Positions 48,899-58,747 are shown, numbered from the stretch's first letter. The stretch: DNA of 64,000 nucleotides from Enhydrobacter aerosaccus (GCF_900167455.1 NZ_FUWJ01000009.1:181760-245759), one strand, 5' to 3'. Notes: generated by a model not told the origin, from the sequence alone. Numbers and translations: made by a program.

Positions 48899-51205
48899 CT
48901 ACTGCGGCGGCAAGTGTCTCAGGCGGTCGATCTCCTGGCCGATGGTGCGATCGGCGGGACGCAGCGCCTGCAGGGTTGTGAGGCGGTCCAGGGCAGTGCG
49001 CGTGTCGCCGCGTCGGATGGCCCAGATCGCCTGGGCGGACAGCGCCTCGACATCGTAGGGATGCCGCGCCAGCACATCGTCGAGCCGCTGTACCGCCTCG
49101 GCCTCGCGGCCCGCCTGTTGGAGGGCGACGGCATAGACGTAGCCAAAGCGCGCCGCGTCGGGTTCGAGGTCGGCGGCCTGCTGCAGTTCCCTCATCGCCG
49201 CGGGAAGCTGGTGTTGCCGCACCAGCGACAGGCCGAGCTCGAAATGGGCGAGGCCCGAGCGCGGATTGCGCGCCAGCGCCTGACGCAGGATCGCCTCGGC
49301 GCGCGCCTCGTCGCGGCGGCGGCGATAGAGATCGGCGAGCTGGGCGTAGGCCGGCACGAAGGTCGGATCGACGGCGATGGCGCGGGCGAGATGATCGTCC
49401 GCCAGCAGGCTGTTGCCGCGCCGTAGTTCCAGCAGGGCCAGGTTCATATGCGCTTCGCCGCGATCCGCGTTGAAGCGCTGCACGGCGATGTAATCCTCGA
49501 GCGCCTTGGTGAAGGCGGCGCGATCGGAGTCGGAAAGCTGGCGCTCGCCGGGCCCGGCCAGCGTGCGCGCGGCAGCGATGCGCACGGCGCGGACCGGATC
49601 GCGCAACAGTGGCACAAGGTCGGCGCGCCAGGGCGCGGCATTGCCGGATGCGAGCGCCTCGGCCGCGGCAGCGCGGACAAGGGGATCGCGGTCGGCCAGG
49701 GCGCCGTGCAGGTCGATACCGGTCAGCGCCGGATCGAGTCCAGCGGACCGCTCGATGGCGCTGGCCCGCACGATCGCCGGCTGGTTCGCATCATTGGCAA
49801 TGGCCGCCAGCGATACCTGTGCGCCCGGAGCGCCATGATCGGCGGCGAAGAAGGCCGGGCCGAAGGTCTGGAAGCCCGCAGGCGCGTGGCCCAGGCGCGT
49901 CGCCAGTTGCTGCGCGGTCCAGCCGGCCGGCTTGTCGGCATGGCAGGTGGCGCAGACATCGGGTACGTCCAGGCTCGCGGCGAGATCCGGACGCGGCACG
50001 CGGAAGCTGTGATCGTGGCGCGGATCGACGATCATATAGGTCGTGGTCGGCATGTGGCAGGTGGCGCATTCGCCAGCCTTCGAGGCCGGATCATGGAAAT
50101 GATGCGTGCGCGTCGCGTACTTCGTCGGCTCGTGACATTGTCCGCACACCGCATTGCCGTCGGCGCGCAGCTTCTGCGTGTGCGGATCGTGACAGTCGGA
50201 ACAGCTCACGCCCTTGGCGAACATGCGACTCTGCAGGAACGAGCCGTAATTGAAGACTTCGTCCTGCATCTGGCCGTCGGCACGATAGAGACCGTGCTCG
50301 AGCAGCGAGGCGTGGAAGCCGTCGCCGAACGGCTGGCCTGCTTGGATGGCGTCGGTGAGTTGGGTGCGCCGCGCATGGCAGCGCGCACAGGTCTCGACCT
50401 CGGCAGTGCGCCCGGCGGCGGGAACATCCGGACGTTTGGCAGGATCCCCGCCCCAGATGTTGGTCGCCCGCGCCCGAAACTGCGCCGGCAGCCTGACATG
50501 CGGATCGGCGACGTGCGCCGCGCCCGGTCCGTGACAGGCCTCGCAGCCCACGCCCGCCTCGCTCCATGTTGAAGCGTACGCGTTGGTCGCGGCGTCGTAG
50601 CCCTTGCGCAGGTCGGTGACATGGCAGTCGAGGCACATGAAGTTGGCGGTCTGCTGTAGTCCGGTCCAATGCAGCGCGTCGCCCGGGCCCAGTTTCTGGG
50701 CGGGATAGAGATCAAACCAGCGCTGACCGCCAGCCGTGGCCGGCCGCGTGTCCCAGGCGATGCCGAAGGCCTGCAAGCGGCCACCCGGCAGTTCGATCAG
50801 ATATTGCTGTAGCGGCTCCAGCCCCAGCGTGTACTTCACCTCGAAATGACCGGGGTGGCCGTCGGGGCCGATCGTCTCCACCAGATAGCGACCGCCCTCA
50901 CGGTGGAAGCGCGTGACGACCCCGTCCTTCTCGAACGCGACGTCGTTGAAGTTGCCCCGCACCGTCGCCTCGCTCACCGGTTGCAAGGCGTGCGCGTGCT
51001 GTGTGCCTTGCCAGCCTGCATGCTCCTCCGGATGACAGGCGGCGCAGCGTGAACTGCCGACGAAGCCGTCCGCCGCCCGCAACGTCGGCGCTTCGGCCGG
51101 TGCTCCGGCCGGTGCTCCGGCGCGCGGCTCGGCCTGCAGATGCAGCGCAGCAAAGCTGATCAGGAACGCCAGCATCAGCCACGCCAACGGTCGCCACCGG
51201 GTCAC
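48899..51205 (-). CDS. Octaheme cytochrome c with HEAT and TPR repeats
   Basis: An exported protein of about 768 residues. Eight C-x-x-C-H heme motifs are visible in order: CAACH, CLDCH, CEACH, CARCH, CSDCH, CGQCH, CATCH, CATCH. The heme half is followed by HEAT-like helical repeats (GALADRDPLVRAAAAEALAS) and several TPR units (AYAQLADLYRRRRDEARAEA). It is a periplasmic electron-transfer or multiheme enzyme. The start is uncertain: GTG at 51205 begins a normal signal (WRPLAWLMLAFLISFAALHL); ATG at 51256 is an alternative. An AraC gene and an arylsulfatase gene lie on the other side of the promoter. Confidence 0.85.
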   Translation of the reverse strand: MTRWRPLAWLMLAFLISFAALHLQAEPRAGAPAGAPAEAPTLRAADGFVGSSRCAACHPEEHAGWQGTQHAHALQPVSEATVRGNFNDVAFEKDGVVTRFHREGGRYLVETIGPDGHPGHFEVKYTLGLEPLQQYLIELPGGRLQAFGIAWDTRPATAGGQRWFDLYPAQKLGPGDALHWTGLQQTANFMCLDCHVTDLRKGYDAATNAYASTWSEAGVGCEACHGPGAAHVADPHVRLPAQFRARATNIWGGDPAKRPDVPAAGRTAEVETCARCHARRTQLTDAIQAGQPFGDGFHASLLEHGLYRADGQMQDEVFNYGSFLQSRMFAKGVSCSDCHDPHTQKLRADGNAVCGQCHEPTKYATRTHHFHDPASKAGECATCHMPTTTYMIVDPRHDHSFRVPRPDLAASLDVPDVCATCHADKPAGWTAQQLATRLGHAPAGFQTFGPAFFAADHGAPGAQVSLAAIANDANQPAIVRASAIERSAGLDPALTGIDLHGALADRDPLVRAAAAEALASGNAAPWRADLVPLLRDPVRAVRIAAARTLAGPGERQLSDSDRAAFTKALEDYIAVQRFNADRGEAHMNLALLELRRGNSLLADDHLARAIAVDPTFVPAYAQLADLYRRRRDEARAEAILRQALARNPRSGLAHFELGLSLVRQHQLPAAMRELQQAADLEPDAARFGYVYAVALQQAGREAEAVQRLDDVLARHPYDVEALSAQAIWAIRRGDTRTALDRLTTLQALRPADRTIGQEIDRLRHLPPQ

Positions 51206-51462
51206 CAGGCTGCACTCATCTTTGCAGATGTTCCTCCAGACTCGCCCATCGCACATTTGTCGGCAGCCGTCATGCTCCGCGTTAGATGTTCTTCCCTTTG
51301 TCCGCCCTTTCATCCCGCCCGTCCGCCGGCGCGGATGGTCCGGAAAGCGGCGGTGCCCGGATTATTTCCGCTTCATCCCTGAGTTGTCCGCGGTATGCTG
51401 TCAGGTGACTATTACGTGGAGCAATCGGCCTCGGCCTGGTGACACTTATCGATCGGTCATCG

Positions 51463-52494
51463 ATGGATCGTCCTAGCATGCTCCGGAGCTGCGTCAGCGA
51501 GTTCACGGATCCATTCCCATTGGAAGCGTCGGTGCGGGGTGGTCATGTGGAGATCGTCGTCGCTTCCAAAGGCCACTTCCGCGCGCAGCAGACGGTGGTC
51601 GACCTGGGACGATTGTGGATGCAGCGGATCGACGAGAACCTGCCACGCATCGCGCGGGCATCACCCAGCCTCCAGCGTGCACCGATACTGTTCCATGCCC
51701 ACGGAAACCAAGTGCCGACGCGGCACAATGGCCACGATGTCTCCGCCGGCGAGATCGTCGTGTTGGGTGACGGGGTGTTGGATCACCTGTGGAGCGAGGG
51801 CCCCTGTTCGACGGCGGCGATGTCGCTCTCGCCGGAGGATCTGGCTGCGGCGGGGACAAGCATTGTCGGTCAGGAGCTGAACGTGCCCCGGTACACGCAT
51901 CTCATAAGGCCGGCCCCGGCGGCGTTGGCCCGCCTCAGGGCTCTGCACGACTCCGTCATGGACCTGGCCAAGGCTGGGCCGAGTGTACTTTCCCATCCGG
52001 CGATGGCCAAGGCGATCGAGCATGAACTGATCTGGACGATGGTGTCGTGCCTCGCCGGGCATATGCCGGCAGAGGTCAAGCCGACCGGCAGGCGCCACGC
52101 GCGGGTGATTGCTTCTTTCGAGGAGTTCCTGCGGCAGCGGCGATATGAACCGCTCTATCTTGCCGATATCTGCGCCGGCATCGGCGTTTCCGGGCGCCTG
52201 CTGCACCTCTGCTGCCAGGAGCACTTTGGCACCAGTCCGATTCGGTATCTGTGGCTGCGTCGCATGCATCTGGTGCGTCGTGCCCTCCTGCAGGCCAATC
52301 CCGGGGAGGCGTCCGTTACAGGGATCGCCGTGGAGCATGGTTTCTGGGAACTTGGCCGGTTTTCCGGTCAGTATCGGACGCTGTTTGGCGAATCGCCCAA
52401 GGCGACGCTGCGGCGGCAGTTGGCGGACCGCGCAGGGAGATCGGAAATGCGGACCATCGATGCCGATAGCACGCGTCGCCGCACCGCCGAGTGA
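51463..52494 (+). CDS. AraC family transcriptional regulator
   Basis: A 343-residue regulator with an N-terminal effector domain and a C-terminal double HTH: PLYLADICAGIGVSGRLLHL (first HTH) and VTGIAVEHGFWELGRFSGQY, then RTLFGESPKATLRRQ (second). The 'FW-x-LGRFS-x-xYR-x-xFGE' ending is the AraC hallmark. Start ATG at 51463 is used; a GTG at 51439 is possible. It lies between the octaheme cytochrome (divergent) and the sulfatase gene and may control one or both. Confidence 0.88.
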   Translation: MDRPSMLRSCVSEFTDPFPLEASVRGGHVEIVVASKGHFRAQQTVVDLGRLWMQRIDENLPRIARASPSLQRAPILFHAHGNQVPTRHNGHDVSAGEIVVLGDGVLDHLWSEGPCSTAAMSLSPEDLAAAGTSIVGQELNVPRYTHLIRPAPAALARLRALHDSVMDLAKAGPSVLSHPAMAKAIEHELIWTMVSCLAGHMPAEVKPTGRRHARVIASFEEFLRQRRYEPLYLADICAGIGVSGRLLHLCCQEHFGTSPIRYLWLRRMHLVRRALLQANPGEASVTGIAVEHGFWELGRFSGQYRTLFGESPKATLRRQLADRAGRSEMRTIDADSTRRRTAE

Positions 52495-52534
52495 TATCGA
52501 CAGGCCGGGAAGGCGCAACAAATAGTTCAACCGC

Positions 52535-52552
52535 AGATTTGCAAGATTTGCA
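52535..52552. promoter_or_regulatory. Tandem 9-bp direct repeat upstream of the sulfatase gene
   Basis: AGATTTGCA occurs twice in direct succession, 138 bases before the sulfatase start. AraC proteins often use direct repeats, so this is a possible site for the neighbouring regulator. The rest of 52495-52689 shows nothing recognisable. Confidence 0.35.
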
Positions 52553-52689
52553 TAGTCTGGCCGGAAACGCGCTGATTAGGTCTGTGATGCCTGGGTGTCG
52601 GTCGAACGACGGCGCCGGAGCCGGTGCTTTGCGCATGCTGCTCCGGGCATGTTGCTTGAACACGCATCCTTACAAGGGAGAGTCGATCC

Positions 52690-54393
52690 ATGCCTGCGAC
52701 CGGATCAGAAACGAAGCGGCCGTCCTTTCGTCTATCGGGACTGCTCTGTGCACTGTCCGCCATCGGCCTGTTTGCCACCGGTCCCGCCGTCGCCCAGACC
52801 GCCGGTCAAAAGCCCAACATCCTCGTCATCATGGGCGACGATGTCGGCTGGTTTAATATCGGCGCCTATCACCGTGGCATGATGTCGGGCAAGACGCCGA
52901 ACCTCGATCGCCTCGCCTCCGAGGGCATGATGTTCACCGATTACTATGCCGAGGCGAGCTGCACGGCGGGGCGGGCCAACTTCATCACCGGTGAGTTGCC
53001 GATTCGCACTGGCCTCACAACGGTCGGCCAGGCGGGCGCCGATGTCGGTATCCCTGACCAGGCCGTGACGCTCGCGACCGTGCTCAAGTCGCTCGGCTAC
53101 GAGACTGGCCAGTTCGGCAAGAACCATCTCGGCGATCTCAACAAGTATTTGCCGACCGTGCACGGCTTCGACGAGTTCTTCGGCTATCTGTACCATCTGG
53201 ACGCGATGTCCGATCCGTACTGGTTCGACTATCCGCAGGACTGGATCGACAAGACAGGTCCGCGCAATCTGGTCCACTCCTATGCCACCGACGTCGACGA
53301 TCCGACCGTGATGCCGCGCTGGGGCAAGGTCGGCAAGCAGCGGATCGTGGACGAGGGCCCGCTTGCGCCGTTTCCGAACATGGTCGGCCGGCAGGGATGG
53401 CAGGAAGGCCGCAAGGCCAAGTACGACATGGAGACGTTCGATGGCGTGCTGGCGAAGGCCAGCATGGATTTCATGGACAAGGCCAAGAAGGACGGCAAGC
53501 CGTTCTTCATTTGGCACAACCCGACGCGCATGCACGTATTCACTTACCTGCCGCCCAAATACCAGGCGCTGATGAACCCAACGAGCAACTACGGGCTCGA
53601 GGAAGCCGGTATGGCGCAGCTCGACGACGACGTCGGAACGCTGCTCCAGCACCTGCAGGATATCGGCGAGGCGAACAATACGATCGTCATCTTCACGAGC
53701 GACAACGGCGCGGAGGTCTTCACCTGGCCGGATGGCGGCATGACGCCCTTCAAGGCGACGAAGGGGACGACCTACGAAGGTGGTTTCCGAGTGCCGGCGA
53801 TCATCCGCTGGCCAGGCAAGGTCAAGCCGGGCTCGGTGGAGAACGGCATGATGTCGGGCCTCGACTGGTTCCCGACGCTGGCCGCTGCGGCCGGCGACCC
53901 GAAGATCAGCGATGAGCTTCTCAAGGGTACGACCCTGGAGGGCCGCCCCTACAAGAACCATCTCGACGGTTACAACCAGATGGATCTTCTCACGAGCAAG
54001 GCGCCTTCCGCGCGCCATGAGCTGTTCTATTTCACCGGGCCGCATCTGGGGGCCATCCGCATCGACGACTTCAAGTTCCAGTTCATCCAGCAGCCTTACG
54101 GCTGGCCGGGCGAGAAGGTCTCGACGGATATGCCTACCATGACGAACCTGCGTCAGGATCCGTTCGAGCGTACTTCGTCGATCCGCGGGCAAACGCTGAA
54201 CGACCAGGGCGGCGGCTACATGAACGACTTCATGGCGCGGGAGTTCTGGCGCTTCGTGGTCGTGCAGCGGACGGTAGAGCAGCTTGCGAAGACCGCCATC
54301 GATTATCCTCCTATGCAGGCGCCGGCGAGTTTCAACCTCGACGCCGTGAAGAGGTCGATCCAGGAGAGCCTCAAGGAGCGCGAGGGCCAGTAG
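52690..54393 (+). CDS. Secreted type I arylsulfatase
   Basis: A 567-residue sulfatase with a signal peptide (GLLCALSAIGLFATGPAVAQ). Metal-binding residues are in NILVIMGDDVGW and IVIFTSDNGAE; the formylglycine site is Cys91 in SCTAGRANFITG (C-x-A-x-R form), and GKNHLGDLNKYLP carries the conserved Lys/His. The cysteine must be oxidised to formylglycine by a maturase encoded elsewhere. It may remove sulfate from aromatic or sugar esters. ATG at 52690 lies before a basic n-region. Confidence 0.92.
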   Translation: MPATGSETKRPSFRLSGLLCALSAIGLFATGPAVAQTAGQKPNILVIMGDDVGWFNIGAYHRGMMSGKTPNLDRLASEGMMFTDYYAEASCTAGRANFITGELPIRTGLTTVGQAGADVGIPDQAVTLATVLKSLGYETGQFGKNHLGDLNKYLPTVHGFDEFFGYLYHLDAMSDPYWFDYPQDWIDKTGPRNLVHSYATDVDDPTVMPRWGKVGKQRIVDEGPLAPFPNMVGRQGWQEGRKAKYDMETFDGVLAKASMDFMDKAKKDGKPFFIWHNPTRMHVFTYLPPKYQALMNPTSNYGLEEAGMAQLDDDVGTLLQHLQDIGEANNTIVIFTSDNGAEVFTWPDGGMTPFKATKGTTYEGGFRVPAIIRWPGKVKPGSVENGMMSGLDWFPTLAAAAGDPKISDELLKGTTLEGRPYKNHLDGYNQMDLLTSKAPSARHELFYFTGPHLGAIRIDDFKFQFIQQPYGWPGEKVSTDMPTMTNLRQDPFERTSSIRGQTLNDQGGGYMNDFMAREFWRFVVVQRTVEQLAKTAIDYPPMQAPASFNLDAVKRSIQESLKEREGQ

Positions 54394-54414
54394 CCGGTCC
54401 TTGCCCACACCCCC

Positions 54415-54449
54415 CTCGCCGGACGAGAAGTCCGACTTGCGCCGGCGAG
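54415..54449 (+). terminator. Hairpin downstream of the sulfatase gene
   Basis: CTCGCCGG (54415-54422) pairs perfectly with CCGGCGAG (54442-54449), 22 bases after the stop; the loop has a small inner stem. No T-run follows. Confidence 0.4.
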
Positions 54450-54571
54450 GAGCCCGAAAGGTGACGTTGACCCAGGTCATTTCCGTTTCATCGTTCCATT
54501 GCTAGAAACAGGCTGCTGAGCGACTATGCGGCGGGCAGGCTGCGTTCAGGGGCGTTGGGGGGAATGAGTCG

Positions 54572-56257
54572 ATGACATCGGTGCCAGAGTTGCCGACGGC
54601 TGTCCGTCAGAAGGGCCGCCGTATTCCTCTGGTGTGGATCGTGCCGCTGCTGACCGCGCTGATCGGCGGCTGGCTGGCCTGGGACACCTTCTCCAAGCGC
54701 GGCCCGACCATCACCATCACCTTCGAGTCGGCTCAGGGCCTGCAGGCGGGCCAGTCCCAGCTCAAGTTCAAGGACGTCCAGATGGGGACGGTGAAGTCGA
54801 TCACCGTCGCCGACGATCTCACCCATGTGATCGTCACCGTCGAGACGACCCACGAGGCCAAGCGGCTGCTGACCGACAAGACGACCTTCTGGGTCGTCAA
54901 GCCGCAGCTCTTCGCCGGCCGCGTGTCGGGCATCGATACGCTGCTGTCCGGCTCCTACATCGGCATGCTACCCTCGACCCAGCCCGGCGAGGCCAAGCGC
55001 GATTTCATTGGCGCCAACAACCCGCCGATCCTGGAGGCCAACGAGCCCGGCACCACCTTCCACCTCGACACCAAGAATGTCGGCTCGATCAGCCTCGGCT
55101 CGCCGGTGTTCTACCGCAACCTGGAAGTCGGCACGGTACTGGGCTGGGACCTCAAGGACATGGCGCGGCACGTGACGATCCATGCCTTCGTGCGCGCGCC
55201 GTTCGACCAGTACGTGCACGACGATTCGCTGTTCTGGGACGCGTCGGGCATCTCGGTGAAGCTCGGCGCCGACGGCGTCAGGGTCGAGATGGAGTCGGTC
55301 AAGGCGCTGCTGCTGGGCGGCGTCGCCTTCGACACCTCGCCCGATACGCACGGTGCCAGCGCCAAGCCCGATACCACGTTCGAGCTCTATGCCAGCAAGG
55401 ACTCGGCGATGGCTGCCGGCTACGGCCGTCATCTGCAACTGCTGTCCTATTTCGAGGGATCGGTCGGCGGCCTCGATGTCGGCGCCGACGTGACGCTGCA
55501 TGGCCTCAAGATCGGCGAGGTCACCGACGTCGGCCTCAAGTTCGATCCCCAGCTCGGCAGGATCGTCGCGCCGGTCCACTACAAGGTGGAAAGCACCCGC
55601 ATCGCCAACACCTCGCCGTTCATGCTGCAGGTGCCGCCGGGCATCATGGCGGCCGAAATGGTGCGGCGCGGCTTCCGCGCCACGCTGCAGTCGGCCAACC
55701 TGCTGACCGGCAAGAAGCTGATCGCCATCGAGATGATCCCCGGCGCGCCGCCGGCCGAGCTGAAGCAGGATGGCGAGGTGTTCATCGTGCCCTCGACCAC
55801 GATCGGCGGCTTCGAGAGCCTGACGCGCGGCGCCGGCGAGCTGATCGCCAAGGTCAACTCGATCGACTTCACCCAGATCGGCGCCAGCCTCGTCTCGGCC
55901 GGCAAGGGGCTCGACAACACGATCAACGGGCCCGAGCTCAAGCAGACGCTGGCTTCCCTGGCGGTGACGATGAAGGACATGCAGTCCTTCATGGGCAAGC
56001 TCGACAGCAAGGCCGGGCCGGCGCTCGACAAGCTGCCCGACATGGCGACTCAGCTCGACGAATCGCTGCGCCGCATCAACGCGCTGGTCGGCTCGCTCAA
56101 CCAGGCCTATGGCGGCGACTCGCGCTTCAGCCGCGAACTGGACCGCGTGATGCCGCAGCTCAACGAGGCGCTGCGCTCGATCCGCGCGCTGTCCGACCTG
56201 CTGGCGCGTCATCCCGAGGCGCTGATCAAGGGCCGCACCAACACGGGTAAGGAATAA
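54572..56257 (+). CDS. pqiB: PqiB-like MCE protein (lipid transport)
   Basis: A 561-residue protein with one N-terminal helix (IPLVWIVPLLTALIGGWLAW) and three MCE (MlaD) domains: about residues 45-135 (TITITFESAQGLQAGQSQLK), 160-250 (FHLDTKNVGSISLGSPVFYR) and 280-390 (YFEGSVGGLDVGADVTLHGL), then a long helical C-terminal part. PqiB forms a hexameric needle across the periplasm for lipid passage between membranes. First gene of a pqiB-pqiC-pqiA operon. The ATG at 54572 is the natural start. Confidence 0.92.
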   Translation: MTSVPELPTAVRQKGRRIPLVWIVPLLTALIGGWLAWDTFSKRGPTITITFESAQGLQAGQSQLKFKDVQMGTVKSITVADDLTHVIVTVETTHEAKRLLTDKTTFWVVKPQLFAGRVSGIDTLLSGSYIGMLPSTQPGEAKRDFIGANNPPILEANEPGTTFHLDTKNVGSISLGSPVFYRNLEVGTVLGWDLKDMARHVTIHAFVRAPFDQYVHDDSLFWDASGISVKLGADGVRVEMESVKALLLGGVAFDTSPDTHGASAKPDTTFELYASKDSAMAAGYGRHLQLLSYFEGSVGGLDVGADVTLHGLKIGEVTDVGLKFDPQLGRIVAPVHYKVESTRIANTSPFMLQVPPGIMAAEMVRRGFRATLQSANLLTGKKLIAIEMIPGAPPAELKQDGEVFIVPSTTIGGFESLTRGAGELIAKVNSIDFTQIGASLVSAGKGLDNTINGPELKQTLASLAVTMKDMQSFMGKLDSKAGPALDKLPDMATQLDESLRRINALVGSLNQAYGGDSRFSRELDRVMPQLNEALRSIRALSDLLARHPEALIKGRTNTGKE

Positions 56258-56860
56258 GTGCAAGCAATGAGACCGATGCAGATCACCCGTCGCCGCCTCG
56301 CCGGCCTCGCGCTTCCGCTGGCGCTGCCGGCGCTGGCCGCCGCCTGCTCGTCCTCGCCCGATCCGGTGCTCTACACGCTGCAGATGAAGCAGGGTCCGGT
56401 GCTGGGGCCGGGCCCGCGCAACATCCAGGTGCGCGACATCGGGCTGGCCGCCTATCTCGACCGCAAGGAAATCGTGCGCTCGTCCGAGGACTACAAGCTC
56501 GGCGTGATGTCGAACGACTGGTGGGGCGAGGGGCTGGGCGGCATGATCGGCCGCGTCATCGTGCTCGGCCTTGCCCAGCGCCTGCCGGGCTCCAACGTCT
56601 ATGGCGAGGGTGGCGCGATCTCTCCCGACGCCAATGCCGTGGTCGGCATCAACGTCCAGCGGCTCGACCTCGACGCCCGCGGCCAGCTCGTGCTGATCGC
56701 CCAGGCGGCGGTGCGGTTCGAGCGGCCGCTGCGCACCGTGTCGCGCAGCTTCACCATCACGCGCACGCCTCCCACCACCACGGTGGCCGGCCAGGTCGCC
56801 GCCAGCAGCGAGGCCATCGCCGAACTTACCGACGGCGTGGCCGAGATGCTGCGGGCGTGA
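56258..56860 (+). CDS. pqiC: PqiC-like outer-membrane lipoprotein
   Basis: A 200-residue lipoprotein (Tat/Sec-type basic start ITRRRLAG, lipobox AAC-SSS) of the ABC-transport auxiliary family. The core YTLQMKQGPVLGPGPRNIQV and DANAVVGINVQRLDLDARGQ are conserved. PqiC anchors the PqiB needle to the outer membrane. The GTG at 56258, the first base after the pqiB stop, has AAGGA upstream; the ATG at 56267 is an alternative. Confidence 0.88.
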   Translation: MQAMRPMQITRRRLAGLALPLALPALAAACSSSPDPVLYTLQMKQGPVLGPGPRNIQVRDIGLAAYLDRKEIVRSSEDYKLGVMSNDWWGEGLGGMIGRVIVLGLAQRLPGSNVYGEGGAISPDANAVVGINVQRLDLDARGQLVLIAQAAVRFERPLRTVSRSFTITRTPPTTTVAGQVAASSEAIAELTDGVAEMLRA

Positions 56861-58341
56861 CACGCGCCCCGTCGACAGGCGCCGGTCCAATCCGGCCCGG
56901 TCCGGTTCGGCCAATGGCCACGGGTCAGGGGCCGGCGGGCAAGGCCGCCGCGCGGGCGGCTCGGGCCGAAAAGCGGGCCGCCACGCGGGCCGCACTGGCG
57001 GCGCATCCGCCCGTAGGCGAACGGCATCAGGTCCATGAGTGCATGGGCTGCGGCCAGCGTCAGGTCGTGCCGACGCTGGACCCCGGCATGCGGGCACGCT
57101 GCGTGCGCTGCGGCACCACGCTGCGCCGCCGCGCCGCCGGCGGCGTCGACCGGCCGCTCGCGCTCTATATCGCCTCGCTCGGCCTGTTCGCGGTGGTGTG
57201 GCTGACGATGCTGATGCGGGTCTCGACCTCCGGCATCGTGCACGACACGACGCTGATCTCGGGGCCGATGGAGCTGGTGCATCAGGGGCTGTGGCCGCTG
57301 GCGCTGGCGGTCGCCTTCACCAGCGCGCTGGCGCCGCTCGCCAAGTTCGTCGGCATGATCTACGTGCTGGTGCCGCTCAAGCTCGGCCTGCGCGTGCCGG
57401 GCATGGCGCCGGTGTTCCTGTTCGCGCGCCGCATGGGCATCTGGGCGATGATGGAGGTGCTGCTGCTCGGCGTCTTCGTCGCCTTCACCAAGCTCGGCGA
57501 TCTCGTCACCATGGATGTCGGGCCGGCGGTCTATGCGCTCGGCCTGCTGACGGTGGTGACGGTGTGGGCCGACCAGGCGCTCGACCGCGAGGCGGTGTGG
57601 CAGGGCATCGAGCGGCTGGGCGCCACCTGGGGCACGGTGCCGGACGAGGATCCGATCGGCCTCGATCCGCACGCCATCGCCTGCGAGGGCTGCGGCCTGC
57701 TCAGCGTGCCGCACGAGGAGCACGGCCAGTGCCCGCGCTGCGGCTCGCACCTGCATGCGCGCAAGCCCAACAGCATCGCCCGCACCTGGGCCTTCGTGAT
57801 GGCGGGCGCCATCCTCTACATCCCGGCCAACTACTATCCGGTGCTGACGGTGGTGCAGTCCGGCGCCGGCATGCCCAGCACCATCCTGGGCGGCGTCGAG
57901 GAGCTCTTGGCCTCGCACATGTATCCGCTGGCGTTGCTGGTGTTCTTCGCCTCGATCCTGGTGCCGATCTTCAAGCTGATCGGGCTCGGCATCATGCTGA
58001 CGGTGACGATGATGGCCGGCAACGAGCAGCGCACGCGCTTCATGCTGCGCCAGCGCACCGTCCTCTATTTCATCGTCGCCTGGATCGGTCGCTGGTCGAT
58101 GGTCGACATCTTCATGGAGTCGCTGCTGGGGGCGCTGGTGCAGTTCGGCGTCATCGCCACCATCCAGCCCGGCATCGGCGCGGTGGCCTTCTGCGCCGTC
58201 GTGCTGCTGACCATCCTCGCCGCCGAGTTCTTCGACCCCCGCCTGATGTGGGACGCCGCCGGCCTCAACGGCGCCCGCTTCAAGCCCGAGCTGCGCGACA
58301 GCACCCACGGACCCGCCGTTTCAAATCCCTCGCCTTCGTGA
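56857..58341 (+). CDS. pqiA: PqiA-like inner-membrane protein
   Basis: A 494-residue protein with two homologous halves, each a zinc-ribbon plus four helices: CMGCGQRQ/CVRCGTT then helices, and CEGCGLL/CPRCGSH then helices (TWAFVMAGAILYIPANYYPV). PqiA is the membrane partner of PqiB. The GTG at 56857 overlaps the pqiC stop (GTGA); ATG at 56914 is an alternative that would drop a low-complexity start. The order B-C-A differs from E. coli (A-B-C). Confidence 0.9.
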   Translation: MTRAPSTGAGPIRPGPVRPMATGQGPAGKAAARAARAEKRAATRAALAAHPPVGERHQVHECMGCGQRQVVPTLDPGMRARCVRCGTTLRRRAAGGVDRPLALYIASLGLFAVVWLTMLMRVSTSGIVHDTTLISGPMELVHQGLWPLALAVAFTSALAPLAKFVGMIYVLVPLKLGLRVPGMAPVFLFARRMGIWAMMEVLLLGVFVAFTKLGDLVTMDVGPAVYALGLLTVVTVWADQALDREAVWQGIERLGATWGTVPDEDPIGLDPHAIACEGCGLLSVPHEEHGQCPRCGSHLHARKPNSIARTWAFVMAGAILYIPANYYPVLTVVQSGAGMPSTILGGVEELLASHMYPLALLVFFASILVPIFKLIGLGIMLTVTMMAGNEQRTRFMLRQRTVLYFIVAWIGRWSMVDIFMESLLGALVQFGVIATIQPGIGAVAFCAVVLLTILAAEFFDPRLMWDAAGLNGARFKPELRDSTHGPAVSNPSPS

Positions 58342-58365
58342 CGGGGAGGGCAATGGCTATTCCCT

Positions 58366-58747
58366 CGTCGTCCTGAGCGAAGCCGAGCATAGCGAGGGCG
58401 CAGTCGAAGGACCTCTTTTCCGACGTTCTCGCCGACCGCGGCATAGCCAAGACAGGCCCCTCGGCTCCGCCGCCCTTCGGGCGCCTCCGCTCGGGGTGAC
58501 GATGGAAACTCGGATGCTGATCCAGAGTCGGCAAAGCAATCGCCTATGGCATTTCCCCGACTCAAGGGAGCGCGCCACTCCAGTGGCGCTCATGATCCGA
58601 TCCGCCGCAAGGGAGCGTGTCGCACGAGCCGCCGTCACCCCGAGCGCAGCCGAGGGGCCTGTCCTGGTGGTGCTTCGGTCCAAGGCATCGCCCGAAAATG
58701 GGCCCCTCGACTACGCCTCGCTTTCGCTCGGCTGCGCTCGTGATGAT
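58366..58747. repeat. Cluster of family R and S repeats
   Basis: R arms at 58366-58502 (CGTCGTCCTGAGCG ... GGGGTGACG), an S unit at 58566-58600 (GGAGCGCGCCACTCCAGTGG) and R arms at 58632-58747 follow each other in the gap 58342-58792. Nothing else is seen there. Confidence 0.72.

Noticed and set aside
54968..57097. 709-codon antisense frame opposite pqiB, pqiC and pqiA
   Set aside because: Shadow of the pqi genes, which have strong family motifs.
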